Source: Mucilaginibacter_A sp041088075 (GTDB taxonomy: Bacteria; Bacteroidota; Bacteroidia; Sphingobacteriales; Sphingobacteriaceae). From it: a DNA stretch of 64,000 bases. The position numbers were made by a program, and so were the translations under genes. Numbering within the stretch: position 1 is the stretch's first letter; every line of letters begins with the position of its first letter. Where the stretch lies: positions 24,377 to 88,376 of the forward strand of contig NZ_JBGCVY010000063.1 of assembly GCF_041088075.1 (NCBI RefSeq). Reading direction: 5' to 3'. This document shows positions 31,881 through 40,593 of the stretch, piece after piece. The notes below the pieces were generated by a model. The model saw only the letters and a list, made by a program, of their open reading frames with translations, did not search any database and had not been told where the DNA came from.

Positions 31881-32535
31881 GTGTGCCGAAAATGCCGCGG
31901 TTCCATTTTTCGGCAGAAAGAAACGGTTGGCCATCAATCCAGCGCAGCCAAAAAACAGTTACAAAAACCCCGATTGCAGAACCGGCCGTTACATCCACCA
32001 AAAAATGTTCGCTCAAATACATGCGCGAATAGGCAATTAAAACGGCAAAGATCAGCGTAAACGGCCCCCACCATTTCTTTTTGGCTACATAAGTTAAAAC
32101 CAAAGCGGCCGTAAAAGCAGAAACAGAATGGCCGGACGGAAAACTGTCTTTATCCAGCATCACCACGCCTTTTACCAAATAAATCCCGCTTAATTTTTTT
32201 GCAAAAAACAAGTGCGGCCGTGGCGCTTTTACCAAATGTTTGATGGTTTGTGAAACAGCAAACGTGATGAGGTAACTGGTGGCCAGCAAAAAACCTTTTC
32301 TAAAATTGATTAAAAAAACAATAATGGCAATGATGGTGCAGCCCAAACTATCGCCCAAATTGGTGAAGTTTTCAAAAAAAACATCGGCAAAAACAGTATG
32401 GATGTGGTTGATGGCAAAATAAATTTTTTCTTTGGTAAAAACCAGCATCAATAAAATGCAAAACGCCAGCAAAACGAGGTAAGGGTATAAAAGCGGACTG
32501 ATTTTGTTTAAAAACCCGGATAACTTTACTTTCAT
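31864..32535 (-). CDS. PAP2-family phosphatase
   Basis: A 223-residue membrane phosphatase of the type 2 phosphatidic-acid phosphatase/BacA-independent undecaprenyl-pyrophosphatase class. The three catalytic motifs are KHLVKAPRP (KxxxxxxRP), FPSGHSVSAF (PSGH) and SRMYLSEHFLVDV (SRxxxxxHxxxD). About six membrane helices are visible. It may recycle undecaprenyl pyrophosphate or act on phosphatidate; the sequence does not decide. The stop lies in a dispersed motif copy. Confidence 0.93.
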   Translation of the reverse strand: MKVKLSGFLNKISPLLYPYLVLLAFCILLMLVFTKEKIYFAINHIHTVFADVFFENFTNLGDSLGCTIIAIIVFLINFRKGFLLATSYLITFAVSQTIKHLVKAPRPHLFFAKKLSGIYLVKGVVMLDKDSFPSGHSVSAFTAALVLTYVAKKKWWGPFTLIFAVLIAYSRMYLSEHFLVDVTAGSAIGVFVTVFWLRWIDGQPFLSAEKWNRGIFGTPKNNR

Positions 32536-32617
32536 TATTTCAAATAAACGTTTTCTAAATTGATTATAGTTATTTTTTGATAAGTTTGGTCAAAGTGAAA
32601 ACACAATAATACGGTAA

Positions 32618-34315
32618 ATGAACAAAAGTATATTCCGAAAAAAATCAGTTTCTAAACTTCTGGAAGACCTTGCTTCGGGCTACGGCGACAGCGAACATGC
32701 AGGCGGCAAGTTGAATAAAGTGCTGCGTACCAAAGATTTAACCTTTATGGGCATTGCCGCAGTTATTGGCGCTGGTATATTTTCTACCATCGGCGTAGCT
32801 TCTTATGACGGCGGACCCGGCGTTTCCATCCTTTTTGTGATTACAGCAATTACCTGCGGTTTTTCGGCTTTGTGCTATGCCGAATTTGCTTCGCGGATAC
32901 CGGTTTCGGGCAGCGCTTATACCTATGCTTATGCTTCTTTTGGCGAACTAATTGCCTGGATTATCGGTTGGGATTTGCTAATGGAATACGCCATCGGAAA
33001 CATTGCCGTGGCCATTTCCTGGAGCAAGTATTTTACCAATTTGATGGAAGGTTTCCACATCCATATCCCCGGTTTTTTAACCATGGATTATTTGTCGGCT
33101 TACCGTGGATTTGAGCAATTACAAAAATTAAAAGCAGGCGGCGGCGCGGTTGATGAAAATGTAAGGTTGGCTGCATCGGCATGGAGCAGCGCGCCACAAA
33201 TTGGCAGTTTAAAAATCATTGCCGATGTACCCGCATTGTTTATCGTTTTTATCATTACCTGGCTGGTTTACGTGGGCATTAAAGAAACGAAAAAAGCAAC
33301 CAACGCGATGGTGATGTTGAAAATTGCCGTAGTCGTCGGCGTTATTGTTTTAGGTTTTTTTTATGTGAAACCTGCTAACTGGAACCCGTTTTTACCAAAC
33401 GGTTTTGCGGGTGTAATGAAAGGCGTTTCGGGCGTATTTTTTGCTTATATCGGTTTTGATGCGATTTCTACCACCGCCGAAGAATGCGAAAACCCGCAGC
33501 GGGATTTGCCGCGCGGCATGATTTATTCGCTGATTATTTGTACCGTTTTATACATTTTGATCGCGCTTGTTTTGACCGGAATGGTAAATTACAAAGAGTT
33601 GCAGGTAGAAGACCCGCTGGCATTTGTTTTCGCGCGTATTGGTTTAAAAAATATCAGTTATGTGATTTCCATCAGCGCGGTGATTGCAACGGCCAGTGTT
33701 TTGCTGATCTTCCAGATGGGCCAGCCGCGTATTTGGATGAGCATGAGCCGCGATGGTTTGCTGCCGAAAGCGTTTTCGCGCATCCACCCAAAATACCAAA
33801 CGCCTTCTTTTGCAACCATTGTTACCGGTTTTGTGGTTGCTGTTCCGGCTTTGTTTTTGAACCTGACGGAAGTAACCGACCTGACCAGCATCGGTACTTT
33901 GTTTGCTTTTGTGCTGGTTTGCGGCGGCGTTTTGCTGCTTCCAAAAGAGGACAAAGCACCGGAAGGCGAACATAAAAAGTTTAAAATCCCGTATGTCAAC
34001 TCCAAATATATTGTGCCGGTTTTGTTTTTGGTTGGGTTGATCGCCTTTTGGAAACCTTTTATGGCACTTTTCCATTACACAGGCGACCACGACAAACTGC
34101 CTTATTTTTTGTTCTTTGGATTATCTGCCGTGCTAACAGTGTTGTCCTTCCTCAAAAACCTGTCGCTTATTCCGGTTTTAGGTTTGATAAGCTGTTTTTA
34201 CTTAATGACCGAATTGGGCTACACCAACTGGCTCCGGTTTTTAATCTGGCTGGTTATCGGTTTGGTTATTTATTTTACGTACAGCTATCGGCACAGCAAA
34301 TTAAACGCAGCATAA
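32618..34315 (+). CDS. APC-family amino-acid permease
   Basis: A 565-residue transporter with about 12-14 membrane helices. GIAAVIGAGIFSTIGVASYDGGPG is the TM1 unwound region typical of the APC superfamily (IGAGIFSTIG), with FGELIAWIIGWDLLMEYAIGN and FFAYIGFDAISTTAEECENPQRDLPRG (FDAISTTAEECENPQRD) as CAT/YfnA-like signatures. Cationic or broad amino-acid uptake is likely; the substrate is not deducible. It converges with kup across two motif hairpins. Confidence 0.93.
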   Translation: MNKSIFRKKSVSKLLEDLASGYGDSEHAGGKLNKVLRTKDLTFMGIAAVIGAGIFSTIGVASYDGGPGVSILFVITAITCGFSALCYAEFASRIPVSGSAYTYAYASFGELIAWIIGWDLLMEYAIGNIAVAISWSKYFTNLMEGFHIHIPGFLTMDYLSAYRGFEQLQKLKAGGGAVDENVRLAASAWSSAPQIGSLKIIADVPALFIVFIITWLVYVGIKETKKATNAMVMLKIAVVVGVIVLGFFYVKPANWNPFLPNGFAGVMKGVSGVFFAYIGFDAISTTAEECENPQRDLPRGMIYSLIICTVLYILIALVLTGMVNYKELQVEDPLAFVFARIGLKNISYVISISAVIATASVLLIFQMGQPRIWMSMSRDGLLPKAFSRIHPKYQTPSFATIVTGFVVAVPALFLNLTEVTDLTSIGTLFAFVLVCGGVLLLPKEDKAPEGEHKKFKIPYVNSKYIVPVLFLVGLIAFWKPFMALFHYTGDHDKLPYFLFFGLSAVLTVLSFLKNLSLIPVLGLISCFYLMTELGYTNWLRFLIWLVIGLVIYFTYSYRHSKLNAA

Positions 34316-34323
34316 ATTACCCA

Positions 34324-34367
34324 ATGCTTCTTTTAGCACCCAAATTTTAGTCTGGTAAAAGAAGTAT
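34324..34367. repeat. Compact inverted motif pair, first of two
   Basis: ATGCTTCTTTTAGCACC and GGTAAAAGAAGTAT pair around CAAATTTTAGTCT. G-form on one side, A-form on the other. It lies between the convergent permease and kup genes and could terminate in both directions. Confidence 0.85.
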
Positions 34368-34391
34368 CAGTAATTTTTTATGTATTGGCCG

Positions 34392-34435
34392 ATGCTTCTT
34401 TTATCACCTAAATTTTAATGTGCTAAAAGAAGTAT
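34392..34435. repeat. Compact inverted motif pair, second of two
   Basis: ATGCTTCTTTTATCACC and TGCTAAAAGAAGTAT around TAAATTTTAA, 68 bp after the first pair and with the same layout. The kup stop follows 10 bp later. Confidence 0.85.
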
Positions 34436-34444
34436 CCGTATTTT

Positions 34445-36385
34445 TTAATGTATTTGTATCCTTTTGATGTTGACAGGGTCTGCTTCGGCCAGCAAAAGCG
34501 GGACTTTTTCTACCGTTACAAAACTCAGGTCGAGGCCAAAACCGCGTTCTTCGGATAAACTCAGTTCTTTCAAAATCAAATAATATTCCATCGTGAACTG
34601 CTCATAAAAAGAAAGGTTGTGCGACCTGGAAAGGATTTTCTCCAACACAATAAACCTGAAATCGCCTACAATTTTATGTCGGTTTAGCGAAATGTATTTG
34701 CTGGTGATGTCAACTTCTCCGTTTTTAACCAAATCTTCCACCACTTTTCTAAACAGGATATTGATGCGCTGCTCTACCCGGAAACCCAGTTTAAAATCAA
34801 TCCGGATCAGTTTTCCCGGCACCAAAAATTCTACTTTGTAATCGCACACGTGGGGCTCGTCCATCACGTCAACATGCACCAGCCAATAAATATCGGCACG
34901 CTTTGGCTGCTTTTGCAGGATGGAATAAATGATCTTGGATTCGATCTCGGAACTAAAATTGGCACTGGTAAGATAAACCAGTTGCGAGGCAAATTTCGGC
35001 ACAGATTCGTCTTCGCTCAACTCTTTGATGATCTCGTAATAATCGCTCAACTCCACAAATTTAATATACCGGTTCCTGATTTTCCGTGCCGAATGCCAGG
35101 TCCACATCACCGAAAACAACAGGAACCCGATCATCACCGTAAACCAACCGCCATGAACGAATTTGGCTAAGTTACTGGCTAAAAACGTCCCTTCGATCAA
35201 TACATAAACCGTAAAGAAAGTATAAACAAGGTAACTCGGGTATTTTTTGCGTTTCAGGTAAACCGTGACTAATATGGTCGTCATCAGCATTGCAATGGTG
35301 ATGCTTAAACCATAAGCAGATTCCATCCTTTCCGATCTTCTGAAAATGGCAACAACCGTTAAACAACCTGCCCAAAGCAGCCAGTTGACGCTTGGAATAT
35401 ACAATTGCCCTTTTTGGTTGGTGGGATAATTGATTTTGATTTTGGGCCATAAATTTAACCTTACCGCTTCCGAAATCAACGTAAACGAACCGGAAATCAG
35501 GGCTTGGCTGGCAATAATAGCAGCCATCGTGGCGATGCCGATACCAAAAATCAAAAACCAGGAAGGCATGATCTCATAAAAAGGGTTGCGCACGCCCAAC
35601 TTTAAATTTTCGTGCTGCAACAGCCAAACGGCCTGGCCCAAATAGTTTAAAACAAGACAGGTTTTAACATAAACCCAGCTTACACGGATATTTTCGCGGC
35701 CTGTATGCCCCAGGTCAGAATAAAGCGCTTCGGCACCGGTTGTACACAAAAACACCGCGCCCAAAATAATAAAGGCGTTAGGGTTGTGGGCCAAAAGCAA
35801 ATAGGCGTAATAGGGGTTTAACGCTTTAAAAATGCCTGGCATCTGCACGATATAAGAAATACCCAGCACGGCCATCATGGTAAACCAGATAACCATGATC
35901 GGTCCGAAAGCCTTGCCCACCACAGAAGTGCCAAACTGCTGGATCAAAAACAAAGCAGTGATGATGGCAACCACAATATAAATGGTAGGCAGCCCTTTAT
36001 AAATAATATCCAAACCTTGTATGGCCGAAGAAATGGTAATTGGCGGCGTGATGATACCATCGGCCAGCAAAGCGCAGCCACCAACCACGGCAGGCACAAT
36101 CAGCCATCGGGCTTTTTTTCGCACCAAAGAAAACAGGGAAAAAATACCGCCTTCGCCTTTGTTATCGGCTTGCAGGGTGATCACTACATATTTTAACGTA
36201 GTTTGCAGGGTCAGAGTCCAAAAAATGCAGGACATTCCGCCTAAAATCAGTATGTTAGAAATGGGCTGGCTGTTTACAATGGCCGTAAAAACATACAAAG
36301 GCGACGTACCAATATCACCATAGATAATCCCTAAACTTATTAAAAAACCGGCTGCAGAAAATTTGTGGAGATCTTTATGGTTCAC
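34445..36385 (-). CDS. kup: Kup-type potassium uptake protein
   Basis: A 646-residue K+ transporter with about 12 membrane helices and a cytosolic C-terminal domain of about 190 residues. LISLGIIYGDIGTSPLYVFTA is the KUP N-terminal signature (GIIYGDIGTSPLY). ALYSDLGHTGRENIRVSW and SGSFTLISEAVRLNLWPK are also characteristic. The start is GTG at 36385 (GTG AAC CAT AAA). It is monocistronic, convergent with the permease. No known riboswitch is seen upstream. Confidence 0.95.
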   Translation of the reverse strand: MNHKDLHKFSAAGFLISLGIIYGDIGTSPLYVFTAIVNSQPISNILILGGMSCIFWTLTLQTTLKYVVITLQADNKGEGGIFSLFSLVRKKARWLIVPAVVGGCALLADGIITPPITISSAIQGLDIIYKGLPTIYIVVAIITALFLIQQFGTSVVGKAFGPIMVIWFTMMAVLGISYIVQMPGIFKALNPYYAYLLLAHNPNAFIILGAVFLCTTGAEALYSDLGHTGRENIRVSWVYVKTCLVLNYLGQAVWLLQHENLKLGVRNPFYEIMPSWFLIFGIGIATMAAIIASQALISGSFTLISEAVRLNLWPKIKINYPTNQKGQLYIPSVNWLLWAGCLTVVAIFRRSERMESAYGLSITIAMLMTTILVTVYLKRKKYPSYLVYTFFTVYVLIEGTFLASNLAKFVHGGWFTVMIGFLLFSVMWTWHSARKIRNRYIKFVELSDYYEIIKELSEDESVPKFASQLVYLTSANFSSEIESKIIYSILQKQPKRADIYWLVHVDVMDEPHVCDYKVEFLVPGKLIRIDFKLGFRVEQRINILFRKVVEDLVKNGEVDITSKYISLNRHKIVGDFRFIVLEKILSRSHNLSFYEQFTMEYYLILKELSLSEERGFGLDLSFVTVEKVPLLLAEADPVNIKRIQIH

Positions 36386-36507
36386 AATTTATAGTTAAAT
36401 CAAACAATAATGTAACATGTGCAGAGTATATAAGTATAATACAAGGCCCGGCTTTAAATATGGCACGAATTTAGATATTTTTACAGATGTTAAATATTGT
36501 TAAATTA

Positions 36508-36534
36508 ATACTGTTTTTATCGGTGTAATTTTTA
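36508..36534 (+). repeat. Second-form motif copy in the kup / T9SS-protein gap
   Basis: ATACTGTTTTTATCGG then TGTAATTTTTAGTG, a full extended copy between two divergent genes. Confidence 0.75.
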
Positions 36535-36551
36535 GTGCATTATTAAATCTA

Positions 36552-36559
36552 TACTTTTG
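36552..36559 (+). promoter_or_regulatory. Candidate -7 box for the T9SS-sorted protein
   Basis: TACTTTTG fits TAnnTTTG, 16 bases before the ATG. No -33 TTTG was seen at normal spacing. Confidence 0.3.
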
Positions 36560-36575
36560 GTTAGGATTTTTATAC

Positions 36576-37088
36576 ATGAAACACAACTACCCTATTTTAA
36601 GTACGATTATTGTATTGCTGAATGCAGTACTGTTTATGAGTTTTGTGTTGCAAAAAAACGCCCTGTCAAAAGTTAAGTTCGACAGCATTCCTTCAAAATT
36701 TCAAACTAAAGCTGAACATACTTCTTATTTAAAAAACGGTTTAAAAGTAACTTTGCCTGCCATTAAACCTGCTCAATACCAAACCATTACCGGCAAACAA
36801 ACTTCGGACCGGACAGAGAACGAAAAACTGCTTTCGGATGTAATGATCTACCCAAACCCGATAACGGATAAACTTAACCTTACTTACAACGTCAGGAAAA
36901 ACACAAACGTTTCCGTTAAAATTTTTGATCTTTTGGGCAATGAAGTGATGACTTTGGTATCCCAGCGCGTGGAAGCCGGCGAGCAGAAAAACACTTTCCA
37001 GATCAGTACCAGGTTGTCCAGCGGGTTTTATTTTGTGCGGATGATCGTAGGCACAGAATCTGTTATTAAACGCATTTCTGTACTGTAA
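36576..37088 (+). CDS. Small secreted protein with T9SS type A sorting domain
   Basis: A 170-residue protein. The N-terminus YPILSTIIVLLNAVLFMSFVLQ is a signal peptide or anchor. The last 80 residues are a T9SS type A sorting domain: VMIYPNPITDKLNLTYNV, VSVKIFDLLGNEVMTL, and SSGFYFVRMIVGTESVIKRISVL (SGFYFVRMI then VIKRISVL). Proteins with it are exported by the type IX system and usually attached at the surface. Only about 65 residues (25-90) remain as cargo and they match no domain I know. A strong terminator follows, so it is transcribed alone. Confidence 0.9.
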   Translation: MKHNYPILSTIIVLLNAVLFMSFVLQKNALSKVKFDSIPSKFQTKAEHTSYLKNGLKVTLPAIKPAQYQTITGKQTSDRTENEKLLSDVMIYPNPITDKLNLTYNVRKNTNVSVKIFDLLGNEVMTLVSQRVEAGEQKNTFQISTRLSSGFYFVRMIVGTESVIKRISVL

Positions 37089-37103
37089 CAGCTATTTTAT
37101 AAC

Positions 37104-37141
37104 AAAAGCGCCACTGTTTTATAACGGTGGCGCTTTTTTAT
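37104..37141 (+). terminator. Intrinsic terminator of the T9SS-protein gene
   Basis: AAAGCGCCAC (37105-37114) pairs with GTGGCGCTTT (37127-37136), followed by a T-run. Typical Rho-independent structure. Confidence 0.85.
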
Positions 37142-37168
37142 TTTTTAGTTTTGAAAAAAAATCACTGA

Positions 37169-37780
37169 ATGAAAATCATCGCTATTGGCCGGAACTATGC
37201 CGAACACGCCAAAGAATTGAATAACCCAATACCTACGGCACCGGTTATTTTTTTAAAACCTGATACCGCCATTTTAAAAGACAACAAGCCTTTTTACCAT
37301 CCTGATTTTTCGGAAGACATCCACCACGAAATAGAAATTGTGCTGAAAGTAAGCAAGGAAGGCAAAAACATCAGCGAAAAATTTGCCGCCACTTATTATG
37401 ATGAAATTGGTCTGGGCATTGATTTTACTGCGCGGGACATTCAGCAAAAACACAAAGAAAAAGGTTTGCCCTGGGAATTGGCCAAAGGGTTTGACAATTC
37501 TGCACCCATCAGCAATTTTGTTCCGAAAACACAGTTCCCGGATATTTACCAAATCAATTTTCATTTGAATGTGAACCAGGAAACTCGGCAAACCGGAAAA
37601 ACCAGCGACCTGCTTTTTTCTTTCGAGCAAATCATTGTTTTCGTTTCGCAATACTTCACCTTAAAAAAAGGCGATTTGATATTTACCGGAACCCCGGCAG
37701 GCGTTTCGCGCGTAAAAGCAGGCGACCATTTAGAAGGCTACTTAGAAAACGAGAAGCTGCTTGATTTTTGGGTAAAGTGA
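37169..37780 (+). CDS. Fumarylacetoacetate hydrolase (FAH)-family protein
   Basis: A 203-residue protein of the FAHD1/YcgM type (acylpyruvate hydrolase or oxaloacetate decarboxylase-like). IGRNYAEHAKELNN and FLKPDTAIL form the N-terminal part. The metal-binding acids are in HHEIEIVLKV (the HxExE-like segment) and the later IGLGIDFTARD. The C-terminal FTGTPAGVSRVKAGD is the FAH signature. It is co-transcribed with the M23 peptidase gene that starts 2 bp after its stop, with no obvious functional link. Confidence 0.92.
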   Translation: MKIIAIGRNYAEHAKELNNPIPTAPVIFLKPDTAILKDNKPFYHPDFSEDIHHEIEIVLKVSKEGKNISEKFAATYYDEIGLGIDFTARDIQQKHKEKGLPWELAKGFDNSAPISNFVPKTQFPDIYQINFHLNVNQETRQTGKTSDLLFSFEQIIVFVSQYFTLKKGDLIFTGTPAGVSRVKAGDHLEGYLENEKLLDFWVK

Positions 37781-37781
37781 T

Positions 37782-39521
37782 ATGTTGAGAAATTTTCTAC
37801 CTGTTTTTTGTTTTCTGTTAAGTCTGGTCACAAATTCAAAAGCGCAAATTTTTACCGAAAACAGCAGTTTACCACAAAGTATTTACCGTTACCCGCCTGG
37901 TTATTTTCGTTATCCTTTGGATTTACCGCCCAGCACGGCCGGTTCTTTTGCCGAATTAAGGGCCAATCATTTTCATTCCGGGCTTGATTTTAAAACTAAC
38001 CAGCGTACCGGTTATCCAATCCATGCCGTTGCCGATGGTTATGTTTCTCGGTTGCGTGTCCAGTACGGCGGTTTTGGTTTGGCGGTTTACATCAATCACC
38101 CCAACGGTTACACTTCGGTTTACGGGCATTTGGAACGCGTAACGCCAGATCTTGCCAAGATCATTAAAGATTACCAGTACAAAAACCAGGTTTGGGATGC
38201 TGACTTTGTGCTCCAGCCAAACCAGGCGCCGCTGCAAAAAGGCAATGTTTTTGCTTGGTCGGGCAATGCAGGCGCTTCTGCGGGCCCACATTTGCATTTC
38301 GAGATCAGGGACACGAAATCCGAACAAACCATCAACCCGCAATTGTTTGGCTTGACTATTCCTGATCATGTTTCGCCAAATATTTATTCCATTACAGCTT
38401 ATCACCTCAACGGAAAACCTTTTAGCGAAAACACGGCCAAGCAATTTATTCCGGTTGTCGGCGGCGCAGGAAATTACCGGCTAAAAGAAGCATCGCTAAT
38501 CCATTTAAGCGGGCAATGTGCTTTCGGCATCACCACCAACGATATGAACAGCACTTCGATGAACCATAACGGCATTTATTCGATCCAATTAAATGCGGAC
38601 GGTAAAACTGTTTTTGTTTTTACAGTTGAACGTTTTGCTTTTGATCAAACACACGCCATCAATTCGCACATTGATTATCCGGCTTTTTTAACTTATGGCC
38701 GATGGATACAAAAAAGTTTTGTTGACCCCGGCAACCAAATTGGTTTGTACAACGGCACGCAAAACCGCGGTTTGATTGATTTTAACGATGATGCCATACA
38801 CGATCTGGAATATGTGGTTAAAGATATTGCCGATAATACTTCTGTCTTTAAATTTCAGGTAAAATCTTCTCCGCCAGCAACTTCCGCAGAAATCACTTCG
38901 GCAAAAGGCACCTTTTTTAAATACGACCAGCCAAATACTTTTTCTACCGATCAGGTTAAAGTGGTGCTTCCCGTTGGGGATTTGTACGATAACCTCGATT
39001 TTGTTTACGCTGCTTTGCCTCGAAAGGCTGGCGGTTATTCGCCCGTTCATCGCATCCACAACCGCTTTACACCGCTGCATGATAGTTTTGAATTGTGGAT
39101 AAAACCGGATGTTTCCCTCGGCAACAATTCCAACAAAGCGGTGATTGTAAATACAGGCGGCGGCGCGCAGTCCAGCGTTTTTCAGGATGGTTTTGTAAAA
39201 GCAAACGTACGCAACTTTGGCGATTATTATGTTGCTTTGGATACCATCGCGCCAACGATTTCGCCGGTCAACATCTCCGAAGGGAAAAACATGGCGGCAA
39301 GTACGAACCTAAGCTTCAGGATTGGCGATAATTTATCAGGAATTAAAAGTTATAATGCGTACATTGATGGCCAATGGGTTTTGTTGGAACATGATTACAA
39401 ATCGAAGTTGTTCCGCTATTTTTTTGATGAACATTGTTTGCCAGGAAAACACAAACTGGATTTAGTTGCTGTTGACATGAAAGACAATGTAAAAAAGCTG
39501 ACCCTAAATTTTTACCGATAA
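37782..39521 (+). CDS. Secreted M23-family metallopeptidase
   Basis: A 579-residue exported protein with signal peptide MLRNFLPVFCFLLSLVTNSKAQ. The LytM/M23 domain (about residues 45-190) has HFHSGLDF (His and Asp ligands) and GPHLHFEI (HxH), the zinc site of peptidoglycan endopeptidases. The remaining 390 residues are beta-rich and look Ig-like; APTISPVNISEGKNMA and FRIGDNLSGIKSYNAYIDGQWVL are typical of such modules in Bacteroidota (IGDNLSGIKSYNAYIDGQ). The stop TAA lies in a dispersed motif copy and another copy lies inside the gene at 38482 (read LKEAS). Confidence 0.92.
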   Translation: MLRNFLPVFCFLLSLVTNSKAQIFTENSSLPQSIYRYPPGYFRYPLDLPPSTAGSFAELRANHFHSGLDFKTNQRTGYPIHAVADGYVSRLRVQYGGFGLAVYINHPNGYTSVYGHLERVTPDLAKIIKDYQYKNQVWDADFVLQPNQAPLQKGNVFAWSGNAGASAGPHLHFEIRDTKSEQTINPQLFGLTIPDHVSPNIYSITAYHLNGKPFSENTAKQFIPVVGGAGNYRLKEASLIHLSGQCAFGITTNDMNSTSMNHNGIYSIQLNADGKTVFVFTVERFAFDQTHAINSHIDYPAFLTYGRWIQKSFVDPGNQIGLYNGTQNRGLIDFNDDAIHDLEYVVKDIADNTSVFKFQVKSSPPATSAEITSAKGTFFKYDQPNTFSTDQVKVVLPVGDLYDNLDFVYAALPRKAGGYSPVHRIHNRFTPLHDSFELWIKPDVSLGNNSNKAVIVNTGGGAQSSVFQDGFVKANVRNFGDYYVALDTIAPTISPVNISEGKNMAASTNLSFRIGDNLSGIKSYNAYIDGQWVLLEHDYKSKLFRYFFDEHCLPGKHKLDLVAVDMKDNVKKLTLNFYR

Positions 39522-39530
39522 AAGAAGCAT
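39519..39530 (-). repeat. Dispersed motif copy between the M23 and bcp genes
   Basis: TAAAAGAAGCAT. Its first three bases are the M23 stop codon and the bcp ATG follows 5 bases later. Confidence 0.85.
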
Positions 39531-39535
39531 TTGTA

Positions 39536-40009
39536 ATGGAAACCAAAAACAAAGTTTTAAAAGAAGGCGACAAAGCGCCGGATTTTACCGCAACAGACCA
39601 AAATGGAAAATCAGTTTCGATGAAAGATTTTCTGGATAAAACATTGATCTTGTACTTCTACCCAAAAGACGACACGCCGGGCTGTACGGCCGAAGCTTGT
39701 AGTTTTCGAGACAATTACGAATCGTTATTGCAGCAAGGCTACAACGTGGTTGGCGTAAGTACGGATGATGAGAAATCGCACAAAAAGTTCGTTTCCAAAC
39801 ACACGTTGCCTTTTACATTGATTGCTGATACCGATCATCATATTGTAGAAAGTTACGGCGTTTGGGTGGAGAAAAATATGTACGGCAAATTGTACATGGG
39901 TACGGCGCGAACTACATTTTTGATTGATAAAAACAGCATCATCCAAAAAATCATCGAGAAAGTGGATACCAAAAACTCCTCACAGCAAGTATTGGATTTG
40001 CTGGCTTAG
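39536..40009 (+). CDS. bcp: Thioredoxin-dependent thiol peroxidase (Bcp/PrxQ)
   Basis: A 157-residue peroxiredoxin reducing hydroperoxides with thioredoxin as donor (trxA lies at 45.5 kb). The peroxidatic Cys is in PGCTAEACSFRD (Cys50), with the resolving Cys at 55 as in the alpha2 type of Bcp. YFYPKDDTPGCT and VGVSTDDEKSHKKF are family signatures. The length is normal. It carries an internal second-form motif copy (39928-39939) read as DKNSI. Confidence 0.95.
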   Translation: METKNKVLKEGDKAPDFTATDQNGKSVSMKDFLDKTLILYFYPKDDTPGCTAEACSFRDNYESLLQQGYNVVGVSTDDEKSHKKFVSKHTLPFTLIADTDHHIVESYGVWVEKNMYGKLYMGTARTTFLIDKNSIIQKIIEKVDTKNSSQQVLDLLA

Positions 40010-40011
40010 CT

Positions 40012-40425
40012 TTAAAAAATCAATACAAATGTTCCGCCGATGATCAGCCCGGCACCGAGCAGTGTTTTTGCGGTTAAGGGTTCGCCCAAAAATATGGCCG
40101 CAAGCAAAATGGACAATGCTACACTTAATTTATCAACCGGCGCCACTTGCGATACTTCGCCTAATTGCAACGCCTTAAAATAAAAAATCCAGGACAAGCC
40201 GGTTGCACAGCCCGAAAGCAGCAGGAAAACCCAGTTGTGCGGCGTTAGTTCTTGCGCCTGCTTCGCGCTTCCTTTGTACAAAACAATGCCCCAGGCAATA
40301 AACAAAATAACAACCGTACGGATGGCCGTTGCCAAATCAGAATTAACATTTTTAATCCCGATTTTGGCAAAAATAGCAGTCAAAGCTGCAAAAACTGCGG
40401 AAAGTAAGGCGTAAATCCACCACAT
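40012..40425 (-). CDS. EamA-type half transporter
   Basis: A 137-residue membrane protein with one EamA repeat of about five helices (MWWIYALLSAVFAALTAIFAK, VFLLLSGCATGLSWIFYFKALQLGEVSQVAPVDKLS, with the LSWIFYFKALQLG signature). DMT exporters normally have two such repeats; single-repeat versions of about 140 residues are a known group and probably dimerise. The start at 40425 gives a normal N-terminal helix. The substrate is unknown. It ends 3 bp from the convergent bcp stop. Confidence 0.87.
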   Translation of the reverse strand: MWWIYALLSAVFAALTAIFAKIGIKNVNSDLATAIRTVVILFIAWGIVLYKGSAKQAQELTPHNWVFLLLSGCATGLSWIFYFKALQLGEVSQVAPVDKLSVALSILLAAIFLGEPLTAKTLLGAGLIIGGTFVLIF

Positions 40426-40448
40426 AGTTGATAATTTTTTGTTGTATG

Positions 40449-40472
40449 ATACTTCTTTTAACACCTAAAAAT
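40449..40472 (+). repeat. Dispersed motif copy upstream of the EamA gene
   Basis: ATACTTCTTTTAAC then ACCTAAAAATGAAG, between divergent EamA and sigma-factor genes. Confidence 0.75.
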
Positions 40473-40549
40473 GAAGCCGTTTGTTTTAAATGGCGTAAAG
40501 TTATGCCGATATTATTCTTGATTAAATAATAATTAAGGGTATAAAAGGT

Positions 40550-40557
40550 TAAGTTTG
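40550..40557 (+). promoter_or_regulatory. Candidate -7 box for the ECF sigma operon
   Basis: TAAGTTTG fits TAnnTTTG, 36 bases before the ATG. The nearest TTG upstream (40518-40520) is 29 bases away, longer than usual. Confidence 0.3.
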
Positions 40558-40593
40558 TTTAATAAAATCCGATAAACCAAACATAATTGTTAG

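Noticed and set aside
36386..36480. K+-responsive riboswitch upstream of kup
   Set aside because: No structure resembling a known ydaO/kimA-type element was seen in the leader.
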